A stretch of 64,000 nt of DNA from Archilochus colubris (taxonomy: Eukaryota > Chordata > Aves > Apodiformes > Trochilidae): assembly GCA_023079485.1 (NCBI GenBank), contig CM041084.1, positions 68,605,709 through 68,669,708 on the forward strand. The letters are read 5' to 3'. A model generated the notes under the pieces. The model had not been told where the DNA came from, searched no databases, and saw only the letters and a program-made list of their open reading frames with translations. A program made the translations under genes and the position numbers. Shown here in pieces: positions 51,301 through 62,103 of this stretch (the first letter of the stretch is position 1; every line of letters starts with the position of its first letter).

Positions 51301-53728
51301 AGGAGACAGTGTGTGTGTGCTGCAAAAGGCTGACATATAGAAAAATGGTACAGGCCAGGCTGACACCTAGAAAATTTATGGAAGTTCTTAACGAAGTTTT
51401 CCAAATCCTCAGAAATATTTTACATGTAGTGCAATTTGAAAGATGAACGATGGCTACAGGATGGGTAGTAGGTCTGTTGTGACACTACCCCCCCCCGGGA
51501 GAAGGGGGAAGGAACAGTTGGCTTATCTGGCCAAACCCTATCTAAAATGACCAGAATTGCACCACTGTCAAATTGACCAGTAACAAAGTTATCACTAGGA
51601 CCTAAAAGTTCACGTCAGTCCCCATATATAGCTATTTATATACCAGTCATAACAGCTTAAGAAATTAATACCTTATTCAAACATTTCAGAAGAACCATGG
51701 GGATTAGCAGCCCCATTTCTAAAGCAATTTATTTTCCTAAAAATCCATGTCACTAGATGTCATGTGGATTCTTATACAGTTTTTGAGAATTTCTCTTATT
51801 GATCAGTAAAAGAATGTAACTATGCCACTATGCCTTTATACACAAAAAATACCTGTCCTACCTCCTTACTTGGAGTTGTGCCGTAAAACTTCCCTGAGAA
51901 AGAAACTTGTGACTGATTGATTCAGTCCAAACACTAGCTGCACAAATGATACGTAGTCCACCATATTGAGCCTCAGGTGAGCAAAAAATTAAACAAAAAG
52001 GACACAAAATTTTCTGGTAGGACCAATTAAATCTAAAATAAGCCTTTCATATCCTCTCTATAACAGAAGCTATTCACAAAAGTACTTTTATTTGTGTAAT
52101 TCTTTTTTTCTTTACGTTTTATCAAGAGTTTAATTTGCTTTCTGAAAAATACATGATTTATCAGTCATGTAAAATTCTGAAACACTTTAAGCCAATACTA
52201 AAGCAAGGAGTTTGATTTTAAACTAATGACATCAAAAGAAGCTGCAATCTTGAGAATATCTGCAAATAAAGACATTCAGGAAGGTATTGATCTATACATT
52301 TCAGTTTCCAAATCCAGGTAATCAAAATTAAATAAAAAGTTGTTTATCAAATATTCACCTTGCTTCTGCAAAAAACACAAGACACTGGCAAAATTGTTCT
52401 CATAATTATAAGGAATTCTTATTTATTTGGAGCAACAGAATCTACAGCATATTCATACCAATGCTTACTAGGGGGAATTACCTTATAAACAGAAGACGCA
52501 AAAGTATAGAAAAAGGAGGAAAAACAAAAAGACAAAGCAATTACCAGAGCTTCTACTACCTCCACTTTACTCTGTCAAACCTCACGGCTGGTAAGGCAGA
52601 TGGGACAATATGTGATCATACAAGGACATCTTGCTATCAAGAGATGCTACAAATACAGAGAGAAATTTAGTCCCCAAACTGAGCTTTTAGGCTAGAAATC
52701 CTATTTATACAGTCTCTCTCTTCCCCACCAGAATTATTTTCTGGCAGTTGATGCCAAAAATTGAAACCAGACTAAAAACTCACCGAGGGGAAAATGTTAT
52801 TACCTCCCCAGCCACCCACTGGCTGTTCAAATAATATTGTATATATCTGTGCACTTCTGCATATTTATTGAATTTGTCAAGTTTTTGTTCCCAAGTAAAA
52901 CTTATTGGCCCTGTCAAAAGTTCACCAGCTGCACAAGTGACTTTGATGGCCTGAGGAACAGCCCTGGCGCTAGCGTCATGGAAGAGCCTGTGGCTTTCCT
53001 CTCCCTTTTCCAGCTGAGATTGGTATGTTGATGCATGGGGCCCAGAGAAGATACAGAAGGAGGGAAATTGAAAAAATAATAAACAATAAAAATATAAATT
53101 ACAGAAGGCGCTCACCAAGCCATCCTGGTTTTATTATACGGCCTTGAGAAGGAATTTTGTATTTTCAATCAAACTATGTGGAATATGCATTGTAAACATT
53201 CTGCACCCACCGCTCAACATTTTTATGGCTTAGGAGAAGAGGAGCTAATAGGAATGTAGAGAGGGTTGCTACCTAATCCTTGTGGTGTGGGCTGTCATGC
53301 AGAAAGAACTGGGTTGGCAGGTGTCACTTCTTGAGATGAAAGAGGATGGGAGCGGACTGTAGAGACTGGGGGCACAAAATAGAGCATTGGACAGAAAATC
53401 CCCTTTTGCATCAGGGTGATAAACTGCATGCTGGTACTAAACCTCTCTGGAGGGGCATATTTCTCCAAAGGTAGGGAGTGGTGGGAGAACAGAGAATGAA
53501 GACTTGCAATAGACATGAAGATGAACCTGCTTACATTTTTTTCTCACGTTCTAGAGGGCAACACAAGACATATTCTCTGTGGCAGTCATTTATGCCCCGA
53601 AGGTCTCATACATTACAAAATTAGAAAGCAAGGGGGAAAAAAGAAGAATGTAGAGAAACAGTAGTCTGCAACAAAGCAGATGGGACAGGCTAGCAATGTT
53701 CAACCTGTAGCTGCTTTCGCATGTTCAT

Positions 53729-53734
53729 ACTTAC
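53729..53734 (-). other. GMDS: 5' splice site (donor) of the 9.4-kb GMDS intron
   Basis: The minus strand reads ATTGT|GTAAGT, all six intronic bases matching the vertebrate U1 consensus. It follows directly on the conserved GKTIV codons, which fixes the exon end. Confidence 0.93.
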
Positions 53735-53853
53735 ACAATGGTTTTCCCAATGTGTTTAAATGACTTCTCCACAAATTCACGGACACTATGGACCTCCCCA
53801 GTGGCTATGACAAAGTCCTCAGGCTCCTCTGTTTGCAACATCAGCCACATGGC
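53735..53853 (-). CDS. GMDS: GMDS internal coding exon (third from last), GDP-mannose 4,6-dehydratase
   Basis: Seen: on the minus strand a 119-nt open segment begins after a pyrimidine-rich acceptor ending in TTCTTCAG and ends before the donor GTAAGT. Translation starts [14 protein letters not shown], continues [18 protein letters not shown] and ends HIGKTIV, the final valine being split after two bases (39 codons plus GT). Known: this is the C-terminal substrate-binding part of GDP-D-mannose 4,6-dehydratase (EC 4.2.1.47). That cytosolic NADP-dependent extended short-chain dehydrogenase/reductase makes GDP-4-keto-6-deoxymannose, the first step of de novo GDP-L-fucose synthesis. The [10 protein letters not shown] segment is characteristic of GMDs. 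It should correspond roughly to residues 258-297 of a 372-residue vertebrate enzyme (numbering from memory). The catalytic Tyr-Lys and the Rossmann nucleotide-binding motif lie in upstream exons beyond the right edge. The reading frame also runs open into the upstream intron, but the acceptor and homology fix the exon start. No disabling changes seen. Confidence 0.96.
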
Positions 53854-53880
53854 CTGAAGAAAGACAAAGTCAGATTCAGT
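53854..53880 (-). other. GMDS: 3' splice site (acceptor) before the upstream GMDS exon
   Basis: The minus strand reads CTGACTTTGTCTTTCTTCAG before GCC ATG TGG. The polypyrimidine tract has few purines. A CTGAC-type branch-point sequence lies about 20 nt upstream of the AG, rather close, so the real branch point may be further upstream (inference). Confidence 0.92.
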
Positions 53881-56108
53881 GAATGTGTAAGTGGTACATG
53901 ACATTATACTGTTGTATTTTTTGATATGGAAATAACTACATATATGCACACATACCCCAAACTGGGAAAACTAGCAGTTTCCTAACATAGTGGTTATTAG
54001 ATAGTTCATTGCAAGTCTGGAAAGAGTTAAATTATTTATTATTATAGAAAACAATTCTATATTTGATTTTCAATTTGTTTCACAGCAGGGTTTTCTGCAG
54101 GGGAGACTTTAATATGTTTACTTTTGTATGCTGCAACTTGGTTTAATGCTCAAAAGCATGAATTCACTTGCCTACAGCACTGCATGAACTGACATACATA
54201 TGGAGAAAAGAACAAAATTTTGTGATGTTTCAGCCTAGTGTGCTCTGCTCTGTCTCTTATAGAACAATGTAAAACTCATTAAATCATGAAAATATGGCTC
54301 CTTATGGCTCTTTATTCTGTCATGTTTGTTTTGCCTATGTTCAAATTTTAATTAGGAGCAAGTCATTGAAAAGGTAACTAAGAATAGTCAACAGTATATT
54401 TGACTAAATGAATCTGGTTTTCTGAGTGCTGAATGTTACATATTAAGGCACAGTAGCAGAAACTTTTTCTTTTGACACATGGACACAGAAAACACTGGTA
54501 GAAAAGTGAGAAAACCATTAACATCCCTTTCAGGGAACTGTTTGTGCAGTGGCAAAAATCACGGTAGGTTTTGAAGCAAAACTTCACGGGATTGTCAACA
54601 TATTTGCATTTCAGGGGAGCAGGTTCACTTCCCACAGCAATGTCTTTCACAGGGTCCCCACCCACAAACAAGTAATGATGGATGAGCAACATCTCAGAGG
54701 TCTGGCCAGCTAAGTCAGCATGAAAGCAGGAAAGCAGATGGAAAAAGAGGCATGCAAAGACACGTGTGACTTGTCTGAGGTATCACGGCAGGTACATTTC
54801 AGTTTTCTGATGTGCAAGCCACTACTCTGCCAACTGGACTATTTGACTGCCTAGAAGCTGTAGGCGGACAGAATAATTATTACTCCAGATCAATCAAAAT
54901 GATGTAAACACTTCATTTCCTTTGGAGAGTAAAAGGGAATACCTGTATGGCATGCTCCCCATTTAATAAATAACCAGAAAAGGAAAACAAAATCATTCAA
55001 CTTTCTCTCCATATGGTAAAGAGGACTGTCATCTTCTCACAGTGTAATCCACAACGCTATTTGCATTGACCTCTTCACATCAGCCTTAAAGAAAACAACT
55101 TTAGTAGGTCCCTTGATGGTAGTGGATACTCTGCAAATCAGATTAATAAAAGCTTTGGGACAGCTCAGTTTCTCTTGGTAAATACCACCTGAAATATTCA
55201 ATTTTTCCCTCCCTATTCTTAATAAATCAGTGTCCAGCATAGCAAGGCGATACATTCCACTTAAATGGTTCTATTTGCAAGTCATTTTTCTTCCCAGTTA
55301 TTATTTTATGCATCTTCCAGAGTTTTGACAAGATTTAATGAACATGTTCCTTTTGAACCTTTCTGCTTCTTGAGCGTGCGTGAAAGGCTGGGTTTTGGGC
55401 AACCGCTGTGTAAGTCCTTGACATTAATTGTGCTTTAGGGATATGACCTGCTGGGCAGGACAATGGCAGCAACTTTATTTTCCTTTCCAGGACTGAAGAT
55501 CCTAGCCAATGACGCAGAAATACCCGTCTGGCTGATGAAACTCCTCATGTGGGGAGGAGATGTCTTAACTTGTATCTCTCATATGAGCTCTCTTGGAACA
55601 TTGGGGTTTCCCTGCTGATTTAAGAGGTCACCGTAAATCACCAACTCCTGTTTCTTCATGACTGGACAAGCTTGCAGGATTAAACAGTAGTAGCAGCTTC
55701 ACAGAAAGCTAAAAGGAATATCTAAAATAAGTAATTGATAGTTTAGGTTCTCCTAGCCTAGACCTTACTTTCATGGACCTTCAGCTTTCACTAAGCAGCC
55801 CAGCTGGAAACAACAAGTTTACTTATATGAGAAGGTACTGTTTGAGTGAATAAGGATTTCCAAAATTAGACAATCAGGCAGTCAGAGTCAGAACTTACAG
55901 CAGTCCTCCTGACTTTAGAGGATGTTCACTGCGTATAATTGCCTTTCTTGAATTGAAACATACACAGCACTGTAGTGTCAGTTACATCTGACAGAAATGT
56001 AACAGCTAAATCCCATTTATTGATAGAAATCAGACCTAGTACTTACTATGCACTTTTGTAAAGTGGCATTAATATGTTTAAGTAGAAGCAGGATCAGATT
56101 CTCCACGA

Positions 56109-56121
56109 TTTTTTTTTTTTT
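56109..56121 (+). repeat. Poly(T) run, 13 nt
   Basis: Homopolymer in otherwise unique AT-rich intron. No associated element recognised. Confidence 0.8.
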
Positions 56122-57079
56122 AATTGTCTCCACTTCTAAATACATCAGTATTGGAATTCATTTGACACAATTTCAGCATGGGTGATTATGCTAAGACATT
56201 CAACAATCCATTGAGTACTGAAAATATTTACACAATAATTTTATATATTAATATAAAATATCATTGGAAGTTTCTCTTTACTCAAAAACAGACATTGAAG
56301 GAGACAGCTACAAAACACTTAACAAAACATCCTGTGAGAATTGGTCGCACCAAGTTTCATGCATTTGAATGTATCAACTCTTGTCTAATATTTCAAAGAG
56401 CAAGCAATCACTGTTCTGAAAATACAACTTAAACTGCAGTAAATTTCTATAGGATCAATTTAGCAATGATCAAACAATGTAGATGGAGCAATTTTTGCCT
56501 CAATTCCTCCTAGGAAAGAATTTTTAGATTAATGATTACTTGAGAATCAAGTATCACTGCTGGGTCTTCTATTTTTTATAGCATTCCCAATTGTTGGCAC
56601 TTACAATTAGCTCAATCAAATCAGATATGAAAAAATGAACAGGCAAAAAAATTACAAAGTAAGAGATAGTTCTGTTTTGCTTTCAGGAAGGCAACCAAAT
56701 GCTCTTGGTTTGAATGGGTCTTCTGAACAGTCCATAAAAACTGCAAAGGCAAGCTAGAAGGCAGAATAATCTCTCAGAAAGCTCTACATTCAAAACTTTA
56801 TTTCCATAGGTACAGTCCGTGACAACCCATATGAAATCTGTGTCCAAGGAGAAGCTATATGCTTTCCCTACAGCAAGTGCCAGGAATGTGCTTCCCCCCA
56901 CATCAGACTAATAAAGGCCCTTGACCTATCAATTCCTAGGCATTTCCTTTAAGAGTTCATATTGTACCAGACTCCGGGCTGAGAATGAGAGGAAAGGGGG
57001 AGATACAGTTCCAGGTTTATTTGTCGTTACTGAATGGCTTACTGGTTTTAACAGAGGGGAAAAGCTTTGTTTAAATTTC

Positions 57080-57460
57080 CACTGAAAGTAATTAATGGTT
57101 ATTGACTGGCAAATGAAGAACAGGTGACACTCTGAATTAGAAGATAAATGATCTCATGTTCTAGCGTGATAATGGGTTAGTAATTGCTACAAAGCCTCAG
57201 CCTAGTGCATCCCATCATAATGCTAGATCATGTCCAGAACACAAAGGCCTCTGTGTGAGAGGTATTCAGCCGTTCACCTCCCGATACAGCTGCAGAGTGA
57301 TTTGCTCCATTTATTCTCTGATGGACTGCACGACTGAGGCAAAAGTTCACCCATTCTCACCTTCCTGTTCACATGCTGAACCACATGACCCATGACATGG
57401 CTGAACTGGGATAAAAACATTGACAAGCTTTGGCTCTTGGCTATCTTTTAACCATCGCAA
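57080..57460. promoter_or_regulatory. Candidate conserved non-coding block in the upstream GMDS intron
   Basis: Repeat-free block containing AATTAATGGTTATTGACTGG, AGATAAATGATCTCATG, GTAATTGCTAC, and the E-box/half-site words CACATGACCCATGACATGGC. It has balanced composition and no long open frame. The composition is compatible with an enhancer-like conserved element. There is no direct evidence of function. Confidence 0.2.
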
Positions 57461-59667
57461 GGTCATATATTTTAGGAATTTTTCTGGTGCAGGGATGGAG
57501 AATCATGGATTTTCCCAGATTTCTTTGTAAAGGCTGACAGCAAGGAAAGAAATTACTTGTGTTCAGCTCTGCTACTCTTTCCCTAGTTTTTCCTTTGATC
57601 CAGTTAACAGAACATGCACAAATGTTGAAAAAGAGGAGAAAGCTACTAGGGCAACAATTCAGGCTTCGGCTCTCTTAGAACACGACTGCTCCTTTAATGG
57701 CAAATGTAGCAGAACATATTTTTCATATTTGAACTCTTTTTGGCTCCAATCTAGTGACTCACAAAATGTAATGGCAATACTATGTCATTTACTTTTAAAG
57801 ACAGATATCTAACCAGAGAGAGATATGCAGCAGCTCTAGCAAGCGGACACACTTTTATGATTATGCGGACTAGGATATCTGTTCTGCATGCCTGAACTAT
57901 AGCCTCTGCCAAAACCTTTCCTCTTTCATCTTTTTTCTCTCCCCTTTTCTCTATATAAACTCCTGCCAGAAGTAAGTACCACTTTTAAGCAAAATACCAG
58001 AACAGTGCTTGCACCTGGACTAGTGAAGGGGAAAAGCCAAGCTGGCCTAGCACAACCCTTGTATAGGTACATTCCGTGCGTGCCACTGCTGCTATGGTTG
58101 TGATGTGTCTGCTTGTCTAGAGCATCTGGAGTATGTTGTAGGTGTGCTTCACCATTAACTTCCAGTCCAGCATCTCAGTGAGAAAACATTTATTAACCAG
58201 GCTGTCATCCATGGATAACAAAGACTCAGTAGTTGAGGTTATGTTTAACTCTCTATATTTGATATTTTTCTTTCACTGCTCCAGAACTGTAGATTGATAA
58301 AATGGCATCATAATCAGGTATCTGCCTATTTAAAAGAAAAAAGAAATTCAAACCCATCTTTCTGAGACCTTAAAATACAGCTGATCATTTCTGTTTAAAA
58401 ATAAAAGATGATTTTTCAAGAGAATGAATAAAGCTTTTTCTTATTTCTCATCCAATGCAAGACTCAAACCAGATATGACTGAAGAGACACACAATGTGAT
58501 AAATGGAAAATGTTCCTGTAGGTGCTAATTAATATTGTCCTGTGCTCCTACATAGCATTTTTCCAAGTCCTAATCCTGTCAAAAAAATGTTTCATACATG
58601 TTTCTAGGTATTATGCAGAGAACTTCTGTTTTCTTTGTATTTGCCACTCACATGAAAAAAAAAATCAAACCAAATCAATAATGTTTACTTTAGGAGATGG
58701 AACAGATAGTTGTAGCCTGATGCAGGATGCATTGTCCATGCATTTTAGAGACAAAGAAGCAGAGACTGGTGAATGTCGAGCTCTACTTACTTATCGCTTA
58801 CAGAGGGCATGGGTTACCTCAAAGCTGTCAACAATTAGGGAGCAATTTCTGAGTAAGTTAGAAAACATTACCACCCAGAGAGACCCCAGAGTACATTATC
58901 CCCATTTATAGAAATTTGGTCTTTACAGTATTCCATACTCTATTGTCTAGAACTGGGCAGAAGAATTCAGTGGGTTGGACAAGGAACCCTCTGGTGATCC
59001 TAAATCTAGCTATCCTGCTGGGGTCACCACTGAGAAGGAGAATTGAGAATTTTGGGCCAAAGCATGATGAGCCTTTAGAGGGGTGTGGCAGCAAAGGAGA
59101 ACCTTCTCCCCATATGGTAGAACACAAAGGCTTGGCACGACTGCTCTTTCTGCACGCATCATGAGGGGATGCTCCCTTTGTCCCACAAAAGACAGGGCTA
59201 TTGTATCACCTTCCTCTCTGCATTGTCCCAGCTCAATTGCCCTGGTGTGGAAAGAAGCTGCTCAGCATCTTGTGCGCTGCGCGACGTGGGGAGATGTCAT
59301 GGCCACGCACTTCCTGCCTGCCTGGATGTGAAACAGTTCCAGATGCCATCACCCTGGCTTGTCCTGACACAAGCCAGCTGACTGGCTGTGGTTTCTCAAG
59401 TTGCTGCAGAAATGACCATAAATGATGATCATGCCTTAGAAAAGCGAGACTGGGGACATAGACTCAGAGCTCTAAACCCAAACTGACTTCCAGTTTGCCT
59501 ATTTATTTACTTTTGGAGGGGCAGGGAAGGAAGAAGAGGTGCTATGCCAGCTAAGCCACCCACATCTGATTAACTTCTGTGAAAAATAGAAGTGTAGGTG
59601 GGTACTGGGTGTACCTGGTAGGTGTGAGATTGTGATATAAAAGGAGATTATATAAAGAGACAGTATC

Positions 59668-59818
59668 TTTATATATGTATATTTTATATATGTATTTATA
59701 TACATTTATATATGTATTTTATGCAATATAATACATATATTATTATATGTGTATATACATATACACACACACATATATATATAATATATACATTATTATA
59801 TGTATGTCATATAATACA
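59668..59818. repeat. AT-rich TATATG/TATATA satellite
   Basis: About 150 nt made almost wholly of TATATG, TATATA, TATTTA and CACA units, including a short ACACACACAC run (about 59763-59772). Degenerate, so probably an old dinucleotide/hexamer microsatellite. It contains many short self-complementary segments. Confidence 0.85.
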
Positions 59819-61720
59819 CAACAGAGGGAAAACCATCTCCTTCTACGGATTCTGCACACAACAGGGTCACAGCACCTAAGGCTGAAAAATATTAACAGAA
59901 CTCAAGTGCAGCAAAGAAACTCCTATGATCAGAGAAAAGTCCAAGCTGCCTCTGTCTGAAAGCCAACACAAAGGCATTGGGCATGATCCTATGCTCTCTG
60001 CCACAATGGGAGTTCAGTTTAAGTAATAACTGTTGCTTTAGTACTTGTTTCTGACTACGTTATAAGGCAAGGCAAGCACAGAAGGGAGACTCGTGCCAAA
60101 AAAACCCACAAGGATGTGCTGCCAGGCACACTGATACTTCCAAGAAGCCAGTGACAGCAGGAATATGGAAGTATGCATAATCAATCTACTCCTATGTTTT
60201 TTTCCTACAATGCAATCTTTCTTGCTCAGTTACATAAAAAGTAAGGGTGCACACCCAATAAGCAAGAACCTTACTATGCTGTTACAGCTTGTATTTGAAA
60301 GGCAAACCACAGTTCATGACTGAGGTCATTGTCTATCATTGCAACAAGAGTGACACTTCTTGTAAGCTCAACCCTCTCTCAAAACCTCCAGCAAAAGAGG
60401 TACTGCTCAAGAAGTGCGTCTTCCTTTCCACTGAAGAGTCATCAGATCACCAAAAATCACAGCGCTGGTGCAAGTTCTATTGCTCAAAGAACCTTCATTC
60501 ATGGAAAACCCCTTCTGAACACCATTTAAGTATCTATCAGACTGCATCAGTTTAAATAAATTCTGAAATGCTCCTTCCTTAATGGTGTAATTCTGAACAT
60601 AAGGACTTCAATGTCTGTGTACAAAGTTTTTCCTTTAGTGTTGTCCTTTCTACTCATGCAGAGGAGACACTGAGTACTTATGACATGGCAGCTGCTTCCA
60701 TTCAGAGCAGTGATGCTTGCTAACTGTAGACAGTTACATCACTGACAGAAAAGGTACAAAATAAGAACAGATTCAAGATGAAAACATTTTTCTCTGAGAG
60801 GAAAAAACACATAATGGGGTGAAAAACAATGGGAAGTTTACCTTAAGAATACCAACAAAGTAAACAAATAATAAATTCACTTTTATCAATACACATATTA
60901 GAAGATTCCTAGGTTATATTTCCAGAGATAATATGTCGTGACTCATTTTATAAACTTTCTTACAGATTTTGGAAGTTACAGTTGATAAATTGCCACAGAA
61001 GCAATTTGAAGCATGCTTCATGGTTTAGTCCAATCGTACAGCTTGGCTGTATAAATGAACTTGTTTAGAGATCATGTTCAGATCCACGATTTTCTTCCTT
61101 TCAAGTTAAAAGCATATAGTTGATATATTTAAAGATAGTAATCCAACAGTTATAAAGTTACTAAGAAAATAAAATACCTGATAATCTTTGTAGAGCATCT
61201 AGAATGAAAACAATATCAATGTCTTTTGAAACAAAAGCCCTCACATCTGTAGGAAAACTAGGAAATACTGTCTAAATTTTCTTGTGTAAGCAGATGGACC
61301 AATTGTTTTACAGATCTCAGGGAGGACTCATGAAACTTTAGTAGGCAGTTTTATTAATAAAAACCACAAGAATTATAATCCAGATAAACCTTAAAGGTCA
61401 ACTTTCCCTGTTAATGCAACACTATGTTTCTCACAGGCACTTCAGTTGAACACAAAGTTCTCATTGTGTTATCAAAAACTAGATTACTGCCTTTTTATTT
61501 TTTTTCCTTGTGTCACTGAGTGTCAAAATACTGTTCTTTCAATACATGGAAGTATTTGTATACAGTTTAATAACTGATCTTTAGTTGCTAGCTGGAGGCA
61601 AAAATGAAACAGTAAAGCTGCTTGTTGGGAAACTTCACCAAAATGAAAATTAATATAGCTTTTTTTTCCTGCTAAAAAAATTTGAACAGATTTTTAGGTT
61701 CACAATGTTTTTTTTATTCA

Positions 61721-61746
61721 TAGAATGGTTAAATTGGAAGTGACAT
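61721..61746 (-). mobile_element. Possible degraded CR1 3' end
   Basis: TCATAGAATGGTTAAATTGG followed by AAGTGAC resembles the inverted avian CR1 3' UTR (typically TCATAGAATGGTTxGGTTGGAAGGGAC). The similarity fades after about 25 bases. It could be an old truncated copy or a chance match. Confidence 0.45.
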
Positions 61747-62077
61747 GTGTGACACAAAGTAATTTAAATGAAATGATACAGAAGGATGCATATACGCTCT
61801 GTTTCTTTCATTTTAATTTTGGAGGATATTGTCGCAATTACTAACAAAGGGGTGTCTTAAGTTCCATTAAAAAAAAAAGGGAAATAAATTCAAAGTTAAA
61901 CAGAGAAAAATGAGAAAAAATTCAATTACAGAAAGTACGTGTGAGTATTAACCACTCATATTTGACAAGACGATAGAACAAATACATGTTTCCCAGGCTC
62001 CACCTAGCAGAAAATTCTGAAAGATATTTGACCCACTTCCCCCTCCCTTTTTTCCCTTCCAGAATTAATTTCCTTGC

Positions 62078-62103
62078 TTTTTTTTTTTTTTTTCTTTTTT
62101 TTT
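62078..62103 (+). repeat. Poly(T) tract, 16 and 9 nt separated by one C
   Basis: A T-rich pyrimidine tract following CCCTCCCTTTTTTCCCTTCC (about 62041-62060). No retroposon body was recognised on the complementary strand. Confidence 0.85.

Larger units (their letters stand above)
44307..53734 (-). other. GMDS: GMDS intron between the two visible coding exons (9,428 nt)
   Basis: Both borders are GT-AG (donor at 53729-53734, acceptor ending at 44307) and the intron is phase 2, splitting a valine codon. It holds the best-preserved CR1 copy of the window (about 44974-45388, antisense to GMDS), short pure T runs at 48556-48567 and 49940-49950, a small TTTC run near 46172-46188, an AAAC run near 49617-49631, and a nine-C run followed by G runs at 51488-51509. 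Several 60-110-codon open frames occur on both strands, for example at 52780-53118 (minus) and 47218-47529 (plus). None shows family motifs, so I treat them as chance. The rest appears to be unique AT-rich intronic sequence. Confidence 0.93.

Noticed and set aside
52780..53118. 112-codon minus-strand frame near the upstream GMDS exon, same strand as GMDS
   Set aside because: The translation has no similarity to GMDS, and the exon order is fixed by the split valine codon joining the two real exons. An additional exon here would break the conserved protein.
54378..54692. 104-codon minus-strand frame upstream of the GMDS exon
   Set aside because: No match to the expected preceding GMDS segment and no recognised domain.
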